Assembly (NCBI RefSeq): GCF_946885725.1
Contig: NZ_CAMPGZ010000037.1
Coordinates: forward strand, 1 to 23,713
Direction: 5' to 3'
Source of the DNA: an uncultured Nocardioides sp.
Lineage (GTDB): Bacteria > Actinomycetota > Actinomycetes > Propionibacteriales > Nocardioidaceae
Length of the DNA stretch: 23,713 nucleotides
The translations under genes and the position numbers were made by a program. The notes beneath the pieces are model-generated. The model was not told the DNA's origin. It ran no database searches and saw only the letters and a program-made list of their open reading frames with translations. This document shows, piece by piece, positions 7,500-14,831 of this stretch (its first letter is position 1; every line of letters starts with the position of its first letter).

Positions 7500-9635
7500 T
7501 TGTCGGAGCGTCGACGTCCGCGTCGCGGCGGCGGCCGGTCCACCTCCAATGGTGGCCAGCAGCGCAACCGCGACGACGGGATCCTGTCCGTGCTCGCCAA
7601 GGCGGTGCGCGAGGTGGAGAACCGCGTGCAGCGCGGCCAGCTCGAGCCCACCCGCTTCCAGGTGATCGCGCTGCTCGTCCGCGAGGAGCGCGCCCGGGTC
7701 AAGGCCGACGAGACCCTCACCGACGCCCAGCGCGACAAGGAGCTCAAGCGGCTGGACGGGATCGCCACGATCCTGGCCCAGATCGCCACCCGCGCCCCCG
7801 CGCTGTTCACCCTGCTGGGTGAGGACGCCGAGGTCACCGACGCGGCGCGGCGGCTCAAGCGCGAGATGCAGATCGCCGGCGGCCTCGAGCCCGACCCCGA
7901 GGTCGAGCCCGCACGCGCCAACAACGGGGTGCTGGCCGAGCGGCAGGTCGTGCCGCCGTCGGTCCGGGCCGCGCAGCTGGCCAACCCGTTCCTGCCGCCG
8001 GACTACTCCGCGCCGCCGCCCCCGCGGCTGACCGAGCGCCGGCTGCTCGGCTGGGAGCTGATCGAGCCGCTGCTCACCGCCTTCGAGGAGGCCCCCAGCG
8101 GCGCGGTCTCCTGCATGGACCTGCCCGAGGACGCCCCGCACCTCAAGGTGCCGCCGGGCCTGGAGCTGATGCCGCACCAGCGCCGCGTGGTCGCGGCCGC
8201 CGCCAACGGGCACCGCACCTTCCTGCTCGCCGACGAGCCCGGCCTGGGCAAGACCGCCCAGGCCCTGCTCGCCGCGCAGGCCGCCGAGGCCTACCCGCTG
8301 CTGTGCGTCGTACCCAGCGTCGTCAAGACCAACTGGGCGCGCGAGGCCGCGCTCTGGACGCCGCGCCGTACGAGCACCGTCATCCACGGCAGCGGAGAGA
8401 CGATCGACGGGTTCGCCGACATCGTCATCGTCAACTACGAGGTCCTCGACCGGCACGTCGGCTGGATCGCCAACCACGGCTTCCGCGGGATGGTCGTCGA
8501 CGAGGCGCACTTCATCAAGAACAAGAAGTCCCAGCGCTCGCAGCACGTCCTGCAGATCGCGGACCGGATCCGCGAGCGGATCGCCCGGCCGCTGATGATG
8601 GCGCTCACCGGTACGCCGCTGATCAACGACATCGAGGACTTCCGCGCGATCTGGCAGTTCCTCGGCTGGATCGACGAGCGCAAGCCGACCCGCATGCTGA
8701 TGGCGAAGCTCGAGGAGACCGGGCTGACCCCGCTCGACCGCGGCTTCCACGCCGCCGCGCGCAAGGCGGTCATCGACATGGGCATCGTCCGGCGCCGCAA
8801 GCACGACGTCGCCGCCGAGATCCCGGCCCGCCGGATCGCCGACCTGCCCGTCGAGCTCGACGCGGTCTCCGCCCGCTCGATCCGCGAGGCCGAGCGCGAG
8901 CTCGCGCAGCGGCTGCTGCAGCGCTACGACTCCGCCGTGGCCGCCCGTGAGGAGCACTCCGGCGTCCGCACCGAGGGCATCGACGAGGAGCTCGTCCGCC
9001 GTGTCGCCGGCTGGGAGCTCGCCGCCTCCGAGGACTCCTCGACCGGCGAGAACGTCTTCTCGATGGTGCGCCGGATCGGCCAGGCCAAGGCGATGCTGGC
9101 CGCGGACTACACGCTGCAGCTCGCGCACAGCGCCGGCAAGGTCGTGTTCTTCGCCAAGCACATCGACGTGATGGACGCCGCCGAGCAGTTCTTCGAGCAG
9201 CGCGGCGTCCGCTACGCGTCGGTGCGAGGCGACCAGACGCCGACCGTGCGGCAGCGCAACATCGACGCGTTCGTCAACGACCCGGAGGTCGCGGTCGTGG
9301 TCTGCTCGCTCACCGCGGCGGGTGTCGGCCTGAACCTCCAGGTCGCCAGCAACGTCGTGCTCGCCGAGCTGTCGTGGACCAACGCGGAGCAGACCCAGGC
9401 CATCGACCGCGTGCACCGGATCGGCCAGACCGACCCGGTCACCGCTTGGCGGATCATCGCCGCGCAGACGATCGACGCGCGCATCGCCGAGCTGATCGAC
9501 TCCAAGGCGTCGCTCGCCGCCCGTGCGCTCGACGGCTCCGACGAGGAGGTCGCGGCGTCGGCCGACATCCAGCTCGAGGCGATGGTGTCGATGCTCAAGG
9601 AGGCGCTGACCCGGCGGGAGTCCCAGCTGGTCTGA
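7500..9635 (+). CDS. SNF2-family DEAD/DEAH-box helicase (SMARCAL1-like)
   Basis: The 711-residue protein starts at TTG 7500, chosen because GAGGAG at 7488-7493 is ideally spaced and the frame begins there with a basic, disordered tail (residues 1-25). Residues 26-220 are a helical charged region of no recognised function. The SNF2 ATPase core has Walker A DEPGLGKTAQ (Lys251), DEAH box VVDEAHFIKN (334-337), motif III ALTGTPLIN and, near residues 635-650, motif VI QAIDRVHRIGQT. It is expected to translocate on double-stranded DNA, remodelling protein-DNA complexes or forks. No nuclease domain or DNA-modification neighbour is present, so a defence role is not supported. It stands alone, convergent with the PGPGW gene. 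Confidence 0.9.
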   Translation: MSERRRPRRGGGRSTSNGGQQRNRDDGILSVLAKAVREVENRVQRGQLEPTRFQVIALLVREERARVKADETLTDAQRDKELKRLDGIATILAQIATRAPALFTLLGEDAEVTDAARRLKREMQIAGGLEPDPEVEPARANNGVLAERQVVPPSVRAAQLANPFLPPDYSAPPPPRLTERRLLGWELIEPLLTAFEEAPSGAVSCMDLPEDAPHLKVPPGLELMPHQRRVVAAAANGHRTFLLADEPGLGKTAQALLAAQAAEAYPLLCVVPSVVKTNWAREAALWTPRRTSTVIHGSGETIDGFADIVIVNYEVLDRHVGWIANHGFRGMVVDEAHFIKNKKSQRSQHVLQIADRIRERIARPLMMALTGTPLINDIEDFRAIWQFLGWIDERKPTRMLMAKLEETGLTPLDRGFHAAARKAVIDMGIVRRRKHDVAAEIPARRIADLPVELDAVSARSIREAERELAQRLLQRYDSAVAAREEHSGVRTEGIDEELVRRVAGWELAASEDSSTGENVFSMVRRIGQAKAMLAADYTLQLAHSAGKVVFFAKHIDVMDAAEQFFEQRGVRYASVRGDQTPTVRQRNIDAFVNDPEVAVVVCSLTAAGVGLNLQVASNVVLAELSWTNAEQTQAIDRVHRIGQTDPVTAWRIIAAQTIDARIAELIDSKASLAARALDGSDEEVAASADIQLEAMVSMLKEALTRRESQLV

Positions 9636-9663
9636 GCCCCGCCCCGCAGCAGGAGTGGGGTCA
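9633..9663. terminator. Weak terminator-like hairpin between convergent genes
   Basis: Between the helicase and the PGPGW gene, TGAGCCCC (9633-9640) can pair, with one bulged base, with GGGGTCA (9657-9663). The stem uses both stop codons. It is short with no T-run, so the call rests mainly on its convergent position. Confidence 0.3.
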
Positions 9664-10116
9664 GGCGGTGTCGGGCGCGGTCTTCTCGGTGACCACGATC
9701 TCGCCGGCCTCCTCCTTGCGGTGCAGCCACACGGCGGCCACGGTCGTCACGATGACGATGGTGCCGGTGGCGACCACACAGCCGCCGGTGACGTTGGTCC
9801 AGAACGTGTCGATGAACGAGTCCAGGACGGGCCATCGCACGTCCTCGATCATGATGATGGTCAGGCCGACGCCGATCGTGGCGCAGGCCGACGCGAACGT
9901 CGTCAGCAGCCGCGGCCAGGTCTCGACCGCCGCCTTCTGCGCCTCCCAGGCCTTGTCGCGGGTCCGGTGCAGCAGCGAGTGGGCCCAGTCGAACTGCGTG
10001 GCCAGCACCGCGATGCCCAGCACCACGATCACGAAGCCGGGCCCGGGCAGCGGCATCAGCACCACGCCGAGCGCCATCAGTCCGCCGCCGACGATCGCGG
10101 CGAGCAGCTTCTTCAT
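9661..10116 (-). CDS. PGPGW-family (TIGR02611-like) small transmembrane protein
   Basis: The 151-residue membrane protein starts at ATG 10116 behind GGAGGG about 4 bp upstream. Residues 1-40 hold two closely spaced hydrophobic stretches around the family signature LMPLPGPGFVIVVLG, followed by FDWAH. Two further membrane helices lie at about 75-92 and 112-132, ending in a charged cytoplasmic tail (HRKEEAGEIVVTEK). The PGPGW family is common in actinobacteria and has no assigned function. It has no obvious partner: helR lies upstream on the same strand across a repeat-bearing gap of about 170 bp. Confidence 0.85.
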   Translation of the reverse strand: MKKLLAAIVGGGLMALGVVLMPLPGPGFVIVVLGIAVLATQFDWAHSLLHRTRDKAWEAQKAAVETWPRLLTTFASACATIGVGLTIIMIEDVRWPVLDSFIDTFWTNVTGGCVVATGTIVIVTTVAAVWLHRKEEAGEIVVTEKTAPDTA

Positions 10117-10211
10117 CAGCCCTCCCAGGACAACGGCGGCCGTGTCCCTGCGTCGACCGCGCTCTCAGGCGTACCCCGTCGGCGCGCCGGCCACGCCTGC
10201 GCCCCGTCCTG

Positions 10212-10274
10212 ACCCCCGGTTCGTCCGCAAAGCTGCGTCCGGCTCAGGCAGAGGCGTTGCGGACGAGTCGGGGT
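10212..10274. repeat. Palindromic intergenic repeat, copy 2 (after helR)
   Basis: The left arm 10212-10230 and right arm 10257-10274 are near-perfect reverse complements, ending in GTCCGCAA and TTGCGGAC, with a 26-nt spacer. The arms and about 17 of 26 spacer bases agree with copy 3 at 12582-12643, in the same orientation. The element begins 11 bp after the helR stop on the minus strand, so it probably also acts as the helR terminator. Confidence 0.75.
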
Positions 10275-10285
10275 GCCATCGGGGT

Positions 10286-12436
10286 TCAGCGGAGCACGAC
10301 CAGCCGCTCGGTGGCCCGGGTCATCGCGACGTACCGGTCGACCGCACCCTCGATCCCGTCGCCGAACGCGTCCGGCTCGACCAGGACGACGAGGTCGAAC
10401 TCGAGACCCTTGGCCAGCTCCGGGGTCAGCGAGCGCACGCGTGGCCGGGAGGGGTACGACGGGGTGCCGATGACGCAGGCGACCCCGTCGGGGTGCTCCT
10501 CCAGCCAGGTGTCGACGACGGCGTCCAGGTCGGCCACTGAGCCGTAGGTCACGGGCACGCCGCCGGACCGGATGGAAATGGGCACGTTGGCGTCGGGCAG
10601 CGCGGCGCGGATGACCGGCTCGGCCACGGCCATCACCTCCTCGGGCGTGCGGTAGTTGACGGTGAGCGAGGCCAGCTCGACCCGCTCCAGCCCGACGCGG
10701 GCGAGCCGCTCCTGCCAGGACTCCCTGAACCCGTGCCGCGCCTGGGCGCGGTCGCCGACGACGGTCAGGCTGCGCGACGGGCAGCGCTGCAGCAGCATCT
10801 GCCACTCCGCGTCGGTGAGCTCCTGGGCCTCGTCGACGACCACGTGTGCGAACGGCCCCGCGAGAGGGTCGCCCTCGGCCGCGAGGAGGCCGGCCTCGTC
10901 CATGAGCGCCTCCTCGAGGTCGTGCACGCGCAGCATCGACATCACCTGCATCTCGGTGTCGTCTGTGGCGACCAGGTGCTCGACGACCTGGGAGCGCACC
11001 TCCCGCTCGGCGGCGAGCGCGGCCTCCCGCCGGCGGCGCAGCCGCGCACCCTCGGGGTCGCCGAGGCGGCGTCGGGCGGCGTCGAGCAGCGGCAGGTCCT
11101 CGACGGTCCAGGCATGCGGGTGCCCGCGCTGCAGCAGGCGCACCTCGTCCGGGGAGAGCCACGGGGCGCACAGCCGGAGGTACGCCGGAACCGTCCAGAG
11201 GTCGCCGACCAGGTCGGTAGCGTCGACCATCGGCCAGGCTCGGTCGAACGCCTCGGCGAGGTCGGGGGTGCGGGCGAGGGCCTGCCGGAACTGCTCGGGC
11301 GGCACGTCCGGGTCGTCGAGCTTGTCGACGAGCAGGTCGAGCAGCGCGTTCCAGACGTCGTCGCGCGCGTCGTTGTGCGGCGTACCGGGGTCGGCCGACG
11401 TGAACGCCTCGGCCCAGTCGTCGGCGCCGAGCCAGACGCCGCCCCACGGCGTCTCGACGTCCATGCCCTCGGTCGGTGGCTCCTCGTAGAACCGGACCGC
11501 CGGCTCGATCGCCCGCGCCATCGCGGCGGTGGACTTCAGCGCGGCCACCGCCGGGTCCCGCTCCGGCCGGGCGGCCGCGCCCTGGGGGACGAGGTCGCGC
11601 AGGGTGCAGGTGCGCACGCCCTCCTCGCCGAGGCTGGGCAGCACGTCGGCGACGTAGGCGAGGTACGGCTCGTGCGGCCCGACGAACAGGACGCCGCCGC
11701 GGCGGTGGCCGAGCCGCGGGTCGGCGTACAGCAAGTACGCCGCGCGGTGCAGCGCGACGACCGTCTTGCCCGTGCCGGGACCACCGTCGACGACGAGCGC
11801 ACCGCGCGAGCTCGCACGGATGATCGCGTCCTGGTCGGCCTGGATGGTGGCGAGCACGTCGCGCATCCGCCCGGAGCGGTGCCCGCCCAGCGAGGCGATG
11901 AACGCCGACTGGTCGTCGAGCGTGGCGGCGTGCGCGGACAGCTCGCCCGGTACGAACACCTCGTCCCAGTAGTCGGTGATCCGGCCGTTCGTCCAGCGGT
12001 ACCGCCGCCGGCTCGCGAGGCCCATCGGGTTGCCGTGCGTCGCGCCGAAGAACGGCTCGGCCACCGGGGACCGCCAGTCCACCAGGAGCTGGCGGCCGTC
12101 GGCGTCCTTGAGCCCGAGCCGGCCGACGTACACCGGGTGCTCGGGGTCGTCGGCGGGCACCATGCGGCCCAGGCACAGGTCGAGGCCGAACCGGCGCAGT
12201 GTGCGCAGCCTCGCGGTCAGCCGGTGCACCTCCTGGTCGCGGTCGAGCGCCTGCTGGCCGTGCCGGGCGGGTGCGCGGCGCGCTTCCTCGAGCCGGTCGG
12301 TGAGGTCGGTGATCGAGCGCTCGAGGCCGGCCTCGATGGCGGCGAAGTGCTGCTCGTCGGCGGAGATCAGGGCGGGGTCGGCCTTGGCGGCCAGGTGTGC
12401 GGGCAGGTCGAAAACACTGGTGCGGACAGGGTTCAC
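10286..12436 (-). CDS. helR: HelR-type RNA polymerase recycling ATPase (HelD family)
   Basis: The 716-residue superfamily 1 helicase-like ATPase is of the actinobacterial HelR/HelD class. An N-terminal helical hairpin (about 25-85) is the arm that enters RNA polymerase channels. Walker A is VVDGGPGTGKTVVAL (Lys224), motif II is VVVDEAQELTD, motif IV is VNYRTPEEV, and the C-terminal motif is YVAMTRATERLVVL. HelR proteins bind core RNA polymerase, remove stalled complexes and displace rifamycins, giving rifampicin tolerance. The start is GTG 12436 with GAGGGG 5 bp upstream. The promoter region carries a RAE-like palindrome (12503-12523), the rifamycin-responsive element known at helR in streptomycetes, which strongly supports HelR rather than a generic UvrD helicase. 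A palindromic repeat follows its stop. Confidence 0.9.
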   Translation of the reverse strand: MNPVRTSVFDLPAHLAAKADPALISADEQHFAAIEAGLERSITDLTDRLEEARRAPARHGQQALDRDQEVHRLTARLRTLRRFGLDLCLGRMVPADDPEHPVYVGRLGLKDADGRQLLVDWRSPVAEPFFGATHGNPMGLASRRRYRWTNGRITDYWDEVFVPGELSAHAATLDDQSAFIASLGGHRSGRMRDVLATIQADQDAIIRASSRGALVVDGGPGTGKTVVALHRAAYLLYADPRLGHRRGGVLFVGPHEPYLAYVADVLPSLGEEGVRTCTLRDLVPQGAAARPERDPAVAALKSTAAMARAIEPAVRFYEEPPTEGMDVETPWGGVWLGADDWAEAFTSADPGTPHNDARDDVWNALLDLLVDKLDDPDVPPEQFRQALARTPDLAEAFDRAWPMVDATDLVGDLWTVPAYLRLCAPWLSPDEVRLLQRGHPHAWTVEDLPLLDAARRRLGDPEGARLRRRREAALAAEREVRSQVVEHLVATDDTEMQVMSMLRVHDLEEALMDEAGLLAAEGDPLAGPFAHVVVDEAQELTDAEWQMLLQRCPSRSLTVVGDRAQARHGFRESWQERLARVGLERVELASLTVNYRTPEEVMAVAEPVIRAALPDANVPISIRSGGVPVTYGSVADLDAVVDTWLEEHPDGVACVIGTPSYPSRPRVRSLTPELAKGLEFDLVVLVEPDAFGDGIEGAVDRYVAMTRATERLVVLR

Positions 12437-12502
12437 GCGGTCCCCTCAGGTGGTCGTGCGGTGGTCGTGAGCCGGCTGGGCCGGGAATTCTCCGCCTGGA
12501 CC

Positions 12503-12523
12503 GGGGCCTTGCCGCAAGACCCC
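12503..12523 (-). promoter_or_regulatory. Rifamycin-associated element (RAE)-like palindrome upstream of helR
   Basis: On the minus strand the 21 bases read GGGGTCTTGC, a central G, then GCAAGGCCCC: two 10-base arms with one mismatch. As recalled, the streptomycete RAE has the same arms (GGGGCTTGC / GCAAGGCCCC), so this copy differs by one inserted base. It lies 6 bp downstream of a -10-like box and 66 bp before the helR start. RAEs induce rifamycin-inactivating enzymes and HelR on rifamycin exposure. Confidence 0.85.
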
Positions 12524-12529
12524 CACTCC

Positions 12530-12535
12530 GCTATA
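12530..12535 (-). promoter_or_regulatory. Possible helR -10 box
   Basis: The minus strand reads TATAGC at 12535-12530, inside the only A/T-rich patch of the gap. Transcription would start near 12523, at the edge of the RAE, giving a leader of about 85 nt. No clear -35 is seen. Confidence 0.45.
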
Positions 12536-12545
12536 CGTTGTACAT

Positions 12546-12566
12546 GGAGAGGGCACGTCCCTCTCC
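12546..12566. repeat. Perfect 8-bp hairpin upstream of the helR promoter
   Basis: GGAGAGGG (12546-12553) and CCCTCTCC (12559-12566) form a perfect 8-bp stem around a 5-nt loop; outer ACATG/CATGT arms add partial symmetry. It overlaps where a helR -35 would lie. It could be an operator, or a second terminator for the methyltransferase gene transcribed towards it. Confidence 0.5.
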
Positions 12567-12581
12567 TTCTTCATGTCGACA

Positions 12582-12643
12582 ACCCCGATCCGTCCGCAAA
12601 CTTGCGTACGGTCCACGCGGGGTCGTTGCGGACGAATCGGGGT
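12582..12643. repeat. Palindromic intergenic repeat, copy 3 (after methyltransferase)
   Basis: Arms 12582-12599 and 12626-12643 are 18 bases each and reverse-complement at 17 of 18 positions, with a 26-nt spacer. The element lies 7 bp after the stop of the minus-strand methyltransferase gene. Arms and spacer resemble copy 2, and the arm core resembles copy 1. The spacer also allows a small competing stem (CGCAA with TTGCG next to the left arm). Confidence 0.78.
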
Positions 12644-12650
12644 CGGCGCG

Positions 12651-13436
12651 TCAGCGCGCTACGGCGAGCAGGTCCTCGTGGTGCACGGTCACCGCCAGTG
12701 CGCCTTGATCCAGCTGGGCCTGGCGGGTCTTGGTCCAGGCTCGGGCGGGCTCGGCCAGGTCCGGGCGCTGCTCGACGGCGGCGCCGGCCCAGCCCGCCAT
12801 CCACGCCCGCAGCAGCTCGCTCATCGAGGCGTCGAGGCGCCACGGGCTCGGGGCGGTGTGCACGTCGTACCCGCGGGAGCGGAACGCCTCCGCCGTCGTC
12901 GCCGGGGCGTCCGGCCCGAGCAGCCGGCCGCCGCGGGCTTCGCGTCGCTGGTGGTCGTTGAACGCGTTCCGCAGGTCGGCGTCGAGCGGGTCGGCAGGCT
13001 CCAGCTCCACCACCCCGGTGACCTCGAGCGTGACGAGCACCGGCACGCGTGCCGTCGCGCACCCGTCGGCGAAGCCGGCCAGCTCGCCCTCGGTCAGCAC
13101 GTCGACGATCGCGGACGAGGTGACCAGGCCGGCGCCGTCCAACGCGCCCGGCGACAGCGCGGTGACGTCGTCGATGCGGGTCTCGACCGGCACGCCGGCG
13201 GGCGGCTGGGACGCGGCGACGGCCAACAGCCCCGGGTCGCGGTCGTGCAGCACCCAGCGCTGCTCGACCGGCAGCAGCGGCGCGAGCCAGCGGCCCATCG
13301 AGCCGGTGCCGCAGCCGAGGTCGTGCACGGCGACGGGACCGGGCAGCAACGGTCGCAGCACGTCGACCAGGTCGCGCGACCGGGCGGCCGCGTCGGCCGG
13401 CTCCCGCAGGGCGAGCCAGTCGGAGAACGTCGTCAC
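12651..13436 (-). CDS. Class I SAM-dependent methyltransferase
   Basis: The 261-residue Rossmann methyltransferase starts at GTG 13436 with GAGAGG about 7 bp upstream. Motif I is HDLGCGTGSMGRWLAP (residues 38-53), followed by an acidic position after beta-2 (VLHDRDPGLL) and motif IV-like GAGLVTSSAIVDVL. There is no signal peptide or membrane segment. It is divergent from the CDP-alcohol phosphatidyltransferase/methyltransferase fusion and ends 7 bp before a palindromic repeat. From memory, very similar proteins stand beside the pterin-synthase-like and glycosyltransferase genes in other actinomycetes, so I place it in the same locus. The acceptor is unknown; a sugar, pyrimidine or lipid head group would all be possible. 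Confidence 0.82.
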   Translation of the reverse strand: MTTFSDWLALREPADAAARSRDLVDVLRPLLPGPVAVHDLGCGTGSMGRWLAPLLPVEQRWVLHDRDPGLLAVAASQPPAGVPVETRIDDVTALSPGALDGAGLVTSSAIVDVLTEGELAGFADGCATARVPVLVTLEVTGVVELEPADPLDADLRNAFNDHQRREARGGRLLGPDAPATTAEAFRSRGYDVHTAPSPWRLDASMSELLRAWMAGWAGAAVEQRPDLAEPARAWTKTRQAQLDQGALAVTVHHEDLLAVAR

Positions 13437-13459
13437 GGTCGGGCCTCTCGCTCGCGGGG

Positions 13460-13487
13460 TGAACCTGCTGGTGGTCGGGTCCGTACT
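13460..13487 (+). promoter_or_regulatory. SigL-type ECF promoter for the fusion gene
   Basis: TGAACC (13460-13465), a 16-bp spacer, then CGTACT (13482-13487) fits the mycobacterial SigL consensus TGAACC-N16-18-CGT. The predicted transcript begins near 13493-13495, at the GTG used as the start of the fusion gene, implying a leaderless mRNA. The same pattern with the same spacing precedes sigL and the sulfatase gene. Confidence 0.78.
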
Positions 13488-13494
13488 ACCAGAC

Positions 13495-14790
13495 GTGCTC
13501 CCGACCGTCGTGACGTTCGCCTGCCTGGCGGGTCTCGGCGTGGCGGTGCGCCGCGGGCTGCGGGCGTACGGCGACTACCTCGGCCCGGCCGACCTCGTCA
13601 CGCTCGTGCGTGCGGGCCTGGCCTGCGTGTGCGCGGGCCTGGTCGCCGCACGGCTCGGGGGACCACCGGCGCTCGACGCGCTGGCCTGGCTGGCGGCCGC
13701 CTCGCTGACGCTCGACCTGGTCGACGGCCAGGTCGCGCGCCGCACCGGAGGCGGGTCGCGCTTCGGCGCCCGGTTCGACGGCGAGGCCGACGCGTTCCTG
13801 ATGCTCGTGCTGTCCGTGTACGTCGCGTCCTGGGCCGGCGCCTGGGTGCTCCTGCTGGGCGGGGTGCGCTACCTGTTCGGCGCGGCCGGCTGGCTGCTGC
13901 CCTGGATGCGCGACGAGCTGCCGCCGCGCCCGTGGCGCAAGGTGGCGGCCGCGACCGGCGGCATCGCCCTGGTCGTGGCGACGGCCGGCCTCACCACGCT
14001 GCTGCTCCCGGTCGCCGCGGCCCTGCTCGCCGAGTCCTTCGGCCGCGACGTGCTCTGGCTGTGGCGGCACCGCCGCGGCCGGCACGATGCCGCGACCCGG
14101 GCGGCGCGCGAGGCGGCGTACGGCCCGGGGGAGTTCGTCGGCCAGGAGAGCTTCGTGCGCGCGAGCGACGTGGTGGCGCTCGCGACGAAGGCCGGAGTCG
14201 GGCCGGGCGTCTCCGTGCTCGACGTCTGCTGCGGCGTCGGCGGTCCCGGGATCCACGTCGTGCGGTCGCTCGGCGGCCACTACCTGGGCGTCGACCGCAG
14301 CGCCTCCGCGATCGCGGTGGCCCGCCGCCGCGCGCGGGGGCTGGACTGCCGGTTCGAGGCCGCGTCGGTGCCGCCGCTGCCGCCGGGACGGTACGACGTG
14401 GTGCTGCTGATCGAGACGCTGCTCGCGTTCGAGGACAAGGACGCGATGGTCGGTTGCGTGGCGGAGGCCCTGCCGCCCGGTGGCCGGTTCGCGTTCACCG
14501 TGGAGGAGGGCCCGCCGCTCGCCGCGGGGGAGCGGGCGGCGATGCCCGCCTCCGACACCGTCCACCCGGTGCCGTTCGGGGAGCTGGAGCCGCTGCTGGA
14601 GCGGCACGGCTTCCGCGTCGCCTGGTCCGAGGACCACACCGACGTGCACCGTGACGTCGCCGGCGCCCTGGCGACGACGTACACCGATCCCGATCTCGTC
14701 GCCTCCCACCAGCTGTGGCACACGTGGCTGGCGAGCGGACGCATTCGGAAGCGTTCCGTGGTCGCGGAGCGCGTCGGTGCATCAGGATGA
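13495..14790 (+). CDS. CDP-alcohol phosphatidyltransferase fused to SAM methyltransferase
   Basis: One uninterrupted frame encodes two enzymes (431 residues). Residues 1-195 are a membrane CDP-alcohol phosphatidyltransferase: the signature D-G-x2-A-R-x8-G-x3-D-x3-D is complete (Asp77, Gly78, Ala81, Arg82, Gly91, Asp95, Asp99) amid several hydrophobic helices. Residues about 205-431 are a class I methyltransferase with motif I VLDVCCGVGGPG (241-252). The first half would transfer a phospho-alcohol from a CDP-lipid or CDP-alcohol; the second would methylate a linked product. The start is GTG 13495, chosen because a SigL-type promoter would begin transcription there; an in-frame GTG at 13459 is the alternative. 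No stop or clear internal ribosome site separates the halves. Confidence 0.82.
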   Translation: MLPTVVTFACLAGLGVAVRRGLRAYGDYLGPADLVTLVRAGLACVCAGLVAARLGGPPALDALAWLAAASLTLDLVDGQVARRTGGGSRFGARFDGEADAFLMLVLSVYVASWAGAWVLLLGGVRYLFGAAGWLLPWMRDELPPRPWRKVAAATGGIALVVATAGLTTLLLPVAAALLAESFGRDVLWLWRHRRGRHDAATRAAREAAYGPGEFVGQESFVRASDVVALATKAGVGPGVSVLDVCCGVGGPGIHVVRSLGGHYLGVDRSASAIAVARRRARGLDCRFEAASVPPLPPGRYDVVLLIETLLAFEDKDAMVGCVAEALPPGGRFAFTVEEGPPLAAGERAAMPASDTVHPVPFGELEPLLERHGFRVAWSEDHTDVHRDVAGALATTYTDPDLVASHQLWHTWLASGRIRKRSVVAERVGASG

Positions 14791-14815
14791 ACCGGCACGG
14801 GTCCGTCTCCGTGCT
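14788..14815 (+). promoter_or_regulatory. SigL-type autoregulatory promoter of sigL
   Basis: TGAACC (14788-14793), a 16-bp spacer, then CGTGCT (14810-14815). The -35 shares its TGA with the stop codon of the upstream fusion gene. Transcription would start near 14822, just before the GGAGG that serves the ATG at 14832. Autoregulation through TGAACC-N-CGT is known for mycobacterial sigL. Confidence 0.8.
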
Positions 14816-14831
14816 TACGGGTGGAGGTGTC

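Noticed and set aside
9331..9358. TGAACC-N16-CGTCGT, a fourth perfect-looking SigL-type promoter
   Set aside because: It lies deep inside the SNF2 helicase coding sequence in the conserved segment GVGLNLQVASNVV, with no gene start downstream; most likely chance.
7149..9416. Extension of the kinase frame to a 1413-residue protein reaching 9416
   Set aside because: Upstream of 7148 the frame is only the antisense shadow of the SNF2 helicase; receiver domain similarity starts near 7100.
10260..10288. TGAACC-N17-CGTCCG on the minus strand upstream of the PGPGW gene
   Set aside because: The -35 is the helR stop region and the -10 is part of the palindromic repeat core; the spacing is 17, not 16, and the gene start is over 140 bp away.
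7500..12436. Anti-phage defence island built on the SNF2 helicase and HelD-like ATPase
   Set aside because: No nuclease, methylase or other defence partner is adjacent, and the RAE identifies the second ATPase as HelR.
14746..14758. CGGAA-GCG-TTCCG palindrome upstream of sigL
   Set aside because: Short, inside the methyltransferase coding region, and the SigL-type promoter downstream explains sigL expression better.
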